Assembly: GCA_963811705.1 (NCBI GenBank)
Contig: CAWESL010000012.1
Location: forward strand, 1-64,000
Length of the DNA: 64,000 nucleotides
From: DATJPR01 sp963811705
GTDB lineage: Bacteria > Bacteroidota > Ignavibacteria > UBA10030 > UBA6906
Reading direction: 5' to 3'
The position numbers and the translations under genes were made by a program. This document shows positions 59,172 to 64,000 of this stretch, piece after piece. Numbering within the stretch: position 1 is the first letter of the stretch; every line of letters starts with the position of its first letter. The notes beneath the pieces are model-generated. The model ran no database searches. It was not told the DNA's origin and saw nothing but the letters and a program-made list of their open reading frames with translations.

Positions 59172-60098
59172 TCAGAATGCCATGCCGAGCGTAAACGTAT
59201 GTGTTGTCCCGAGGTCCTGCTTCAGGCTGGCAAATGCGTAGTCGAGGGAGAACATCCCGTACCGGAACCCCATACCAGCCGCAAACCCTCTCCCGTCCGA
59301 GCCGAATTCGTTTCCCAGGCGAAGGGCAACCATCCTTTGAAAAAACACTTCGCCTCCTGCCGCTGCATAGAAGCGTTTGTCCGGAATATTGCGGACAACA
59401 TCCCCCTCGACCCTGACGTCGAAATTCTCAGTATTGAAAGCTGAGTACCCCACCCCTGCGCGTGCAAGGGCAGGAAGGACCGTGCTCTGCGTCTGGAGGA
59501 CGGTCATGCTCCCCACATTGAGGACCGCAGCCCCGATATCCAGATCCTTTGTAAGGAGATGCGTTCTGAAACCAGCGTCGAACGACACGCCTGTCGCCTC
59601 ATTGATGAGAATCTTCTGGTAAAGAAATCTCCCTGTAAGGCCTATGCGCAGATCCGGTCCGATCCGCCTGGCATACGTCAGCCCCATCGCGAGATCGCGC
59701 GACGTAAACGTTCCCTCCGCCGGTCCGGGTCGCGTCCGGATCTCGATGTCGGAGACCGTTGTCGTGAGAAGCGAGAGGCCAAGGGTCTGGTCGTCCCCCA
59801 TCGGCAACGACGCTCCAAGAAATTCTGTGCGGGTATCTTCGATCCATTCCTGGTGGGTGAACACGAGTCGTGTGGCGGCAGGAGAATCGACGGATTGGAA
59901 TCCTGCAGGATTCCCCTGAACGGCGGCTGGGCCGTCGGCGAGGGCAACGACATAGCCCATACCCACGTCCCGGGCCGTGATGCCGAGAGTGAGAAGCGGC
60001 ATCCCGGAACTTCCGGGTTGCGCGAACGCACCACCGGCCGAGAGCGAAAGCGCGCCGGTCAGAGCGAGGAGAGTAGTACTTTTCGAGAGAGAGTTCAT
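59172..60098 (-). CDS. PorV/PorQ-like outer-membrane protein
   Basis: 308 residues from ATG 60098, last gene of a four-gene minus-strand operon. Signal peptide ends near AFAQ (about residue 27). ITARDVGMGYVVALADGPAAVQGNPAGFQ is the PorV-type N-terminal signature. Strands such as LGLSLLTTTVSDIEIRTRPG and LALRLGNEFGSDGRGFAAGMGFR follow, ending THTFTLGMAF with the C-terminal Phe of barrel proteins. It lies four bases after its paralog; both may act with the type IX cargo encoded upstream. Confidence 0.7.
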   Translation of the reverse strand: MNSLSKSTTLLALTGALSLSAGGAFAQPGSSGMPLLTLGITARDVGMGYVVALADGPAAVQGNPAGFQSVDSPAATRLVFTHQEWIEDTRTEFLGASLPMGDDQTLGLSLLTTTVSDIEIRTRPGPAEGTFTSRDLAMGLTYARRIGPDLRIGLTGRFLYQKILINEATGVSFDAGFRTHLLTKDLDIGAAVLNVGSMTVLQTQSTVLPALARAGVGYSAFNTENFDVRVEGDVVRNIPDKRFYAAAGGEVFFQRMVALRLGNEFGSDGRGFAAGMGFRYGMFSLDYAFASLKQDLGTTHTFTLGMAF

Positions 60099-60102
60099 AT
60101 GC

Positions 60103-61056
60103 TCAGAAGAGCGCGGATAGTGAGACGAGATGAATGCCTGATTGCGTGAACGGTTCGAGGACAAACGTGTATTGGAGCGCCGGCGTCCACGATTCGAAAT
60201 CCCGGCGGATCATGAATCCGATCGCCGGACGTATGCCGTTCCCGGAATACTTCAGATCGATCCGATCCACGCCGGCACGGATCGCCAATTCCTTCAGAAG
60301 ATAGTACTCCGCGCCTGTCCGCAGGGTGAGGCTGCTTTTGTTGCTGCTCTCAATCTCTGCCGTAACAACCCCCGTATTTTCCGGCAGGGCATATGCTACT
60401 CCGATTGTGTAGAGTGTCGGGAACGCATCGGACGACGTCTTTCCTGACTGCCCATACAGCGACGATGTATCCCATCGATACTTCGAAGAAATATCCTTCA
60501 CGGTCGCGGCAACATTGATTTCATCGCTCACCTTGTAGAACGCCCCGAGATCGACGCCGACGGTGGTGCTGGAAATGTCGGTGTAAAGATGGGCATACAG
60601 AAGCTTGAGATTGATGCCGAGACTAAAGCCGGCGGGGAAGCGAATGCCGAACCCGAGGAACGCGAGGTCTTCGGCCGTCTTCATCGGCCCCGTCGGATGT
60701 CCATCGTTGTCGCGACCGTCGATATTGCTCACCCCGGTATTCAGGAGTCCGGCCCCGATCCCTGCCTGGGGCGGGAGGGGTGCGGAGAAATTCAGGGTAT
60801 TCATGGATCGGTCAAGCGTGAGGAATCCGGCAGACAACGAGCCGGATCGTTGCGTGGAGAACGGAAGCAGGGCAGGATTGTAGAGGCCGGCCACTTCGCC
60901 TTCGCTGACCGCGCTCATGGCATTCCCCATGGCGATCCCCCTGGCTCCAAAGCCCATGCGGAACGATGAACCCGGGAGCCCGGCAAGCTGGGCTTCCGCA
61001 ATCAGGGGAAGGGCAGCGATGGCACAGGCGAAGGCTATCAACCTGCCGGATTGCAT
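60103..61056 (-). CDS. PorV/PorQ-like outer-membrane protein, paralog
   Basis: 317 residues from ATG 61056, ten bases after the preceding stop. Signal peptide ends IAEAQ (about residue 23). FRMGFGARGIAMGNAMSAVSEGEVAGLYNPALL is a very clear PorV/PorQ-type opening. Later strands (LRTGAEYYLLKELAIRAGVDRIDLKYSG) and a terminal LSALF suit a barrel. It differs enough from its neighbour to be an old duplication. Confidence 0.75.
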   Translation of the reverse strand: MQSGRLIAFACAIAALPLIAEAQLAGLPGSSFRMGFGARGIAMGNAMSAVSEGEVAGLYNPALLPFSTQRSGSLSAGFLTLDRSMNTLNFSAPLPPQAGIGAGLLNTGVSNIDGRDNDGHPTGPMKTAEDLAFLGFGIRFPAGFSLGINLKLLYAHLYTDISSTTVGVDLGAFYKVSDEINVAATVKDISSKYRWDTSSLYGQSGKTSSDAFPTLYTIGVAYALPENTGVVTAEIESSNKSSLTLRTGAEYYLLKELAIRAGVDRIDLKYSGNGIRPAIGFMIRRDFESWTPALQYTFVLEPFTQSGIHLVSLSALF

Positions 61057-61066
61057 TGCGTCTCGT

Positions 61067-62599
61067 CTATTGAAGGACAAGGATTTTCCCCCAGGCAGGT
61101 GTTCCACCGTTGATGGTGACTCTGTAGAAATACACTCCGTTGACGACCGTTCGCGCCCACTCGTCCTTTCCGTCCCAAATTTCGTCACTCTCGCCCGTGC
61201 GGGAGGCGTCTTTCACGATGGTTCGGACGCGGTTCATTCCAAAGTCGAAGACTTCAATTGTGACGTTTCCCTGCGAGGATCCGGTGGTGTAATGGATCCT
61301 GACGCTCTCCAACGAAGGGGCAAAAGGATTAGGGTAGGCATAAACCTTCGATGGTGATTGACTCGGCACAAAGGAGCGGACGATCTGCCAGGCCGTCCCG
61401 AACGGATGCGTTGCATTGTCGACCGTGCGCGTCAGACCGTCGTCTGTGGCGCCGTAGACCGTGTCGCCGATAACGGCAACGGCATAGAATGCTGTCGTCG
61501 TGATCCGGTTCCCCGTGGTCGGGTCGACAATCGTCCCCGACTTCAGCCAGGTCGATCCCCCGTTAGCCGTCCGATAAATTCCGTCGCCTGTTGCGACATA
61601 GGTGACGCTGTCTTTGAACGCAAATCCGTACGCTTTCACGCCGAGCAGTTGATTGGCCCAGGTCCGCCCGCCGTCATCCGTATAGCTGACAGCGTAGACC
61701 TGTGTCGGACCTTCGGCGGGCCAGTTGGTTGTCCACACTCTTGAACGCGACCCGAGTCGTTGAACACCGATTGCGATTACCCAGTCCGATCCGATATGCG
61801 CCTGCTCGTTGTCCGCAGTGAAATGGAGCCAGCTACTCCCGCCGTCCGTTGATCGATTGATTCCTCCCGCCGTGCCGGACCACACGGTGTCGATGCCCTC
61901 CGTTGCCACGGAAAACGCGAGGTAGTTATTGTCGGCGCGAGGGTCGATTGAGAGGTTTCCCAGGGAGTCCGTCGGCGCTATCGATGCGGCATTGAAGGCA
62001 GGGAGAACCACGCGCTGCCATGTGGCGCCGAGGTCGGTCGACTTTCTCAAGCCGCTCGACCAGCTGGCAACCCACACCGCGCTATCCGAGATGGCCGTAC
62101 TGAACGTCACGTTCTGTTCCGGGACGACGATGGGGAGAAAATGAACGCGGTTCGGGCCATAGGTGACCACGCTGTCGTCGAGGGGGTCCAGCGGTTGCGG
62201 AATCCCATGCCAGGAGGTGCCATTGTCGGTGCTGAAGGTGGAGCCGCTGCCGGTCTGGACCGGAGAGCCGTTGACCTCCTTCGAGTAACCGGTCGACGTC
62301 CAGATCGTATCGCCCTTGATGGCGATAGAGAAGATTCCAGGTTGGGCGAACTGCGCGTTGGCGGCAAAGCTCGTCCAGGTCCGCCCGCCGTCATCGCTTC
62401 GCGCGAGCCCGTCGCCGGTCCCCGCCCACAGGCTGAGATTCCTGGTAGCGAGATGGGAGAGGGAATTGCTCGGCAACAATCCAGCCGTCGCGCCCGGGAA
62501 GAAATACTTCTTCGCGAGGAGTGGGGGCGCTTGCGCATTCGTTTCGAGCGACAAGAGAAGAACCGAGAGCAATGCCACGACGATGTGTCTTCGATTCAT
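61067..62599 (-). CDS. BNR-repeat secreted protein with type IX/FlgD-like C-terminal domain
   Basis: 510 residues, start overlapping the previous stop (TGATG). Signal peptide ends TNAQ (about residue 23). BNR/sortilin-like repeats follow: SDDGGRTWTSF, STDNGTSWHG, STDLGATWQR, STDGGSSWLHF, TDDGGRTWANQ, TANGGSTWLKS, predicting a beta-propeller. The C-terminus (about 420-510) begins KVYAYPNPFAPS and contains VVNGVYFYRVTI, a FlgD-Ig/type IX sorting-like module, so export through the type IX system is likely. Ligand unknown. Confidence 0.8.
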   Translation of the reverse strand: MNRRHIVVALLSVLLLSLETNAQAPPLLAKKYFFPGATAGLLPSNSLSHLATRNLSLWAGTGDGLARSDDGGRTWTSFAANAQFAQPGIFSIAIKGDTIWTSTGYSKEVNGSPVQTGSGSTFSTDNGTSWHGIPQPLDPLDDSVVTYGPNRVHFLPIVVPEQNVTFSTAISDSAVWVASWSSGLRKSTDLGATWQRVVLPAFNAASIAPTDSLGNLSIDPRADNNYLAFSVATEGIDTVWSGTAGGINRSTDGGSSWLHFTADNEQAHIGSDWVIAIGVQRLGSRSRVWTTNWPAEGPTQVYAVSYTDDGGRTWANQLLGVKAYGFAFKDSVTYVATGDGIYRTANGGSTWLKSGTIVDPTTGNRITTTAFYAVAVIGDTVYGATDDGLTRTVDNATHPFGTAWQIVRSFVPSQSPSKVYAYPNPFAPSLESVRIHYTTGSSQGNVTIEVFDFGMNRVRTIVKDASRTGESDEIWDGKDEWARTVVNGVYFYRVTINGGTPAWGKILVLQ

Positions 62600-63426
62600 C
62601 AGCGCATCACCAGGTAATGAGTGAGAGTAGCGCTCGTGTCGCCTGCGCGATCGATGGCCTGGAATAACAGGCTGTACCGTTTGCGGACTGTGGGTGAATC
62701 ATTGACCTGGAGGATGATGGAATACACTCCGTCACCATTGACGGAGTCGCCGTTTGCCACATTTCCATTATCGAGAAGATGCAACACCCCGGTCGGATTA
62801 TTTCCTTCGGGGACACGCAGCGTGACATCCTGAATATCGGCGAGGCCGGCGGAATCCCCGGCCGTCACGGCAAGTCGGAACGACACGCCGCCTCCCACGG
62901 GCACGACGACGGTATCGGGGGATACGACATTGGAGAGCCACGGCGGGGAAGAGTGGCGCGAAACGAAGATTGATTGCAGAGCACTCGTTCCGGAGCGTTG
63001 TTCACGATCGACCGCCGAGAACAACACATGAAAGATTCCAACGTCGCTCTTTGCGAGACTCAGCGTGATGAGGCCCGAGTAGAGTCCGTCGCCCGCGACA
63101 AGATCCGGAGCCACGCCGTCGTCATGGAGTGCGAACGTCCATGTAGAATTTCCGTCGGGGGACAAGACGGTGGCAGTGACGGAGGCGATCTTGTCGGCGC
63201 CATCCTGGTCCGTTACGGATGTGGACGCGAGGATTTTCACCTGATAGGCGCTGCCGGAATAGCTTATCGAATCGAGGCCAATCGATGACGGGGTGACAGA
63301 GAACTGGCTTACGACGGGGACATTTCCGCGCGGATCAACCGTTCCCAGGGGGTTCTGGTCGCATCCTGACACGGCGATGAGGAGCGCAAATACTCCCCAA
63401 ACGACGTAGCGACTGTGAAGGATCAT
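62599..63426 (-). CDS. Lipoprotein with choice-of-anchor-X-like domains
   Basis: 275 residues from ATG 63426, where a lipobox appears (LLIAVSGC, Cys about 22); the frame upstream to 63564 is not protein-like. Two tandem Ig-like units share the pattern VTATVLSPDG…LHDDGVAPDLVAGDGLYSG and VTLRVPEGN…LLDNGNVANGDSVNGDGVYSI, the aspartate-rich loops typical of choice-of-anchor/Ca-binding surface domains. First gene of the operon that encodes a type IX cargo and two PorV-like proteins. Confidence 0.7.
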   Translation of the reverse strand: MILHSRYVVWGVFALLIAVSGCDQNPLGTVDPRGNVPVVSQFSVTPSSIGLDSISYSGSAYQVKILASTSVTDQDGADKIASVTATVLSPDGNSTWTFALHDDGVAPDLVAGDGLYSGLITLSLAKSDVGIFHVLFSAVDREQRSGTSALQSIFVSRHSSPPWLSNVVSPDTVVVPVGGGVSFRLAVTAGDSAGLADIQDVTLRVPEGNNPTGVLHLLDNGNVANGDSVNGDGVYSIILQVNDSPTVRKRYSLLFQAIDRAGDTSATLTHYLVMR

Positions 63427-63670
63427 TCGTTCGCGCTGAAAAAAGTCACAAAAAAAGCCGACGCTTCGATGACGGGCAAGGAAGGCTCGGCGGATACGTG
63501 GAGGTGGCATTGTTACCCGACTGCTATTGTGCCGGAGGCGTGAACACCTGAAAAGCGTTGGCAATCGGTCAATCGGACCCTTTCACGAAATAGACAATAT
63601 ATATACTACGAACCCCCCTCTAGAAAAGCAAGCGGGGGCGCCTCAATTCAGGCGGATGATGTTCGCGGAC

Positions 63671-63699
63671 TTGCGGATTCGAAAGCGGTTTTGTATACT
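63671..63699 (+). promoter_or_regulatory. Promoter for terminal ECF sigma gene
   Basis: TTGCGG 63671-63676, spacer 17, TATACT 63694-63699. The 339-base gap 63427-63765 otherwise holds only an AT-rich stretch (63590-63606) that may contain promoter elements for the divergent operon. Confidence 0.5.
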
Positions 63700-63765
63700 T
63701 CGGAATCCCGCCAGGGCCGACCTCCCCACCGGCCAGTTCCTTCATACCATCTTCTACAGGTTTCC

Positions 63766-64000
63766 ATGGCAGCAGACTCCTCGATCGACGGAGGCGTCTA
63801 TCGTGCTTCCACGCGCGGTGGCCTTTGGCAGCAGGCCTATCACCGATATCATAAGTTTTGGGTGACCCTTGCACAGTCAGGCCGTTTCCCCGAGTCAGAA
63901 GCCGAAGAGATGCTTCACTCAGTCCTGATTTCCATCATGGATGATCCTGACCGTCATTTCGATTCGTTGGAGCACATCCGGAACTACGTAGCCCGGGCGA
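63766..64000 (+). CDS. ECF sigma factor, N-terminal part (cut by window edge)
   Basis: 78 complete codons with no stop before the window ends. The protein opens MAADSSIDGGVYRASTRGG and continues with a sigma region 2-like pattern: YHRYHKFWVTLAQ, then ESEAEEMLHSVLISIMDDPDRHFDSLEHIRNYVARA, matching the core-binding helices (AEEMLHSVLISI corresponds to the usual DIVQETFLRVW). Region 4 would lie outside. It would be the third ECF factor in 64 kb. Confidence 0.6.
   Translation, partial: MAADSSIDGGVYRASTRGGLWQQAYHRYHKFWVTLAQSGRFPESEAEEMLHSVLISIMDDPDRHFDSLEHIRNYVARA

Noticed and set aside
1..64000. CRISPR arrays, prophage or insertion-sequence transposases
   Set aside because: No regularly spaced short repeats and no transposase, integrase or phage structural proteins were seen; the 389-bp tandem array is the only mobile-like unit.

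Overview
The window is a gene-dense chromosomal segment of moderately high GC. It comes from a Gram-negative bacterium of the Fibrobacteres-Chlorobi-Bacteroidetes group, most likely an Ignavibacteria-like lineage. Evidence: two proteins carry C-terminal type IX secretion-type sorting modules (one with the NPFNPST motif), there are four PorV/PorQ-like barrel proteins, lipoproteins are abundant, and a FecI/FecR/TonB-receptor locus is present. Promoters recognised by eye are of the TTGxxx-N16/17-TAnnnT kind rather than the Bacteroides TAnnTTTG kind. The lineage is an inference; no rRNA is present.

Layout. 1-3.2 kb: two PorV-like barrel proteins and a DinB-fold protein. 3.2-11.9 kb: ECF sigma factor, FecR, TonB-dependent receptor and an Ig-like lipoprotein, followed by three predicted surface protease-inhibitor lipoproteins (BsuPI-like, serpin, BsuPI-like). 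11.9-14.1 kb: ECF sigma/anti-sigma/lipoprotein operon on the minus strand. 14.3-15.5 kb: a candidate structured RNA, then two identical 389-bp tandem units, each with an interrupted tRNA-Pro remnant and a GIY-YIG nuclease ORF, ending in an intact tRNA-Pro. 16-22 kb: TolC/adaptor/RND efflux operon and a BamE-like lipoprotein. 22.4-26.3 kb: housekeeping genes (tsaC-like, response regulator, der, upp, nth). 26.5-31.1 kb: five-gene operon for a group 3b-type soluble [NiFe]-hydrogenase with an embedded cyclic-nucleotide-binding protein. 31.2-33.9 kb: HD protein, DUF1207-like protein, rhodanese and a hypothetical outer-membrane protein.

34-41 kb (minus strand): tyrosine/homogentisate degradation genes (aminotransferase, HPPD, FAH-family hydrolase, homogentisate dioxygenase, flavin reductase, acyl-CoA synthetase), closed by a strong bidirectional terminator. 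41-49 kb: frameshifted rhomboid, a secreted subtilisin with a type IX sorting domain, a DUF4412-like protein, tRNA-Leu and a very large outer-membrane protein. 49.3-59.2 kb: DNA repair (ogt, pcrA, second endonuclease III), BrkB-like membrane protein, acyl-CoA carboxyltransferase, radical SAM protein and two GT9 glycosyltransferases. 59.2-63.4 kb (minus strand): operon of a lipoprotein, a type IX cargo protein and two PorV-like proteins. The window ends inside another ECF sigma gene.

The strongest candidates for something unusual are the tRNA-Pro/GIY-YIG tandem array, where the nuclease stop codon lies in the tRNA D-loop; the structured RNA candidate next to it; and the run of surface protease inhibitors downstream of a FecIR-controlled receptor.
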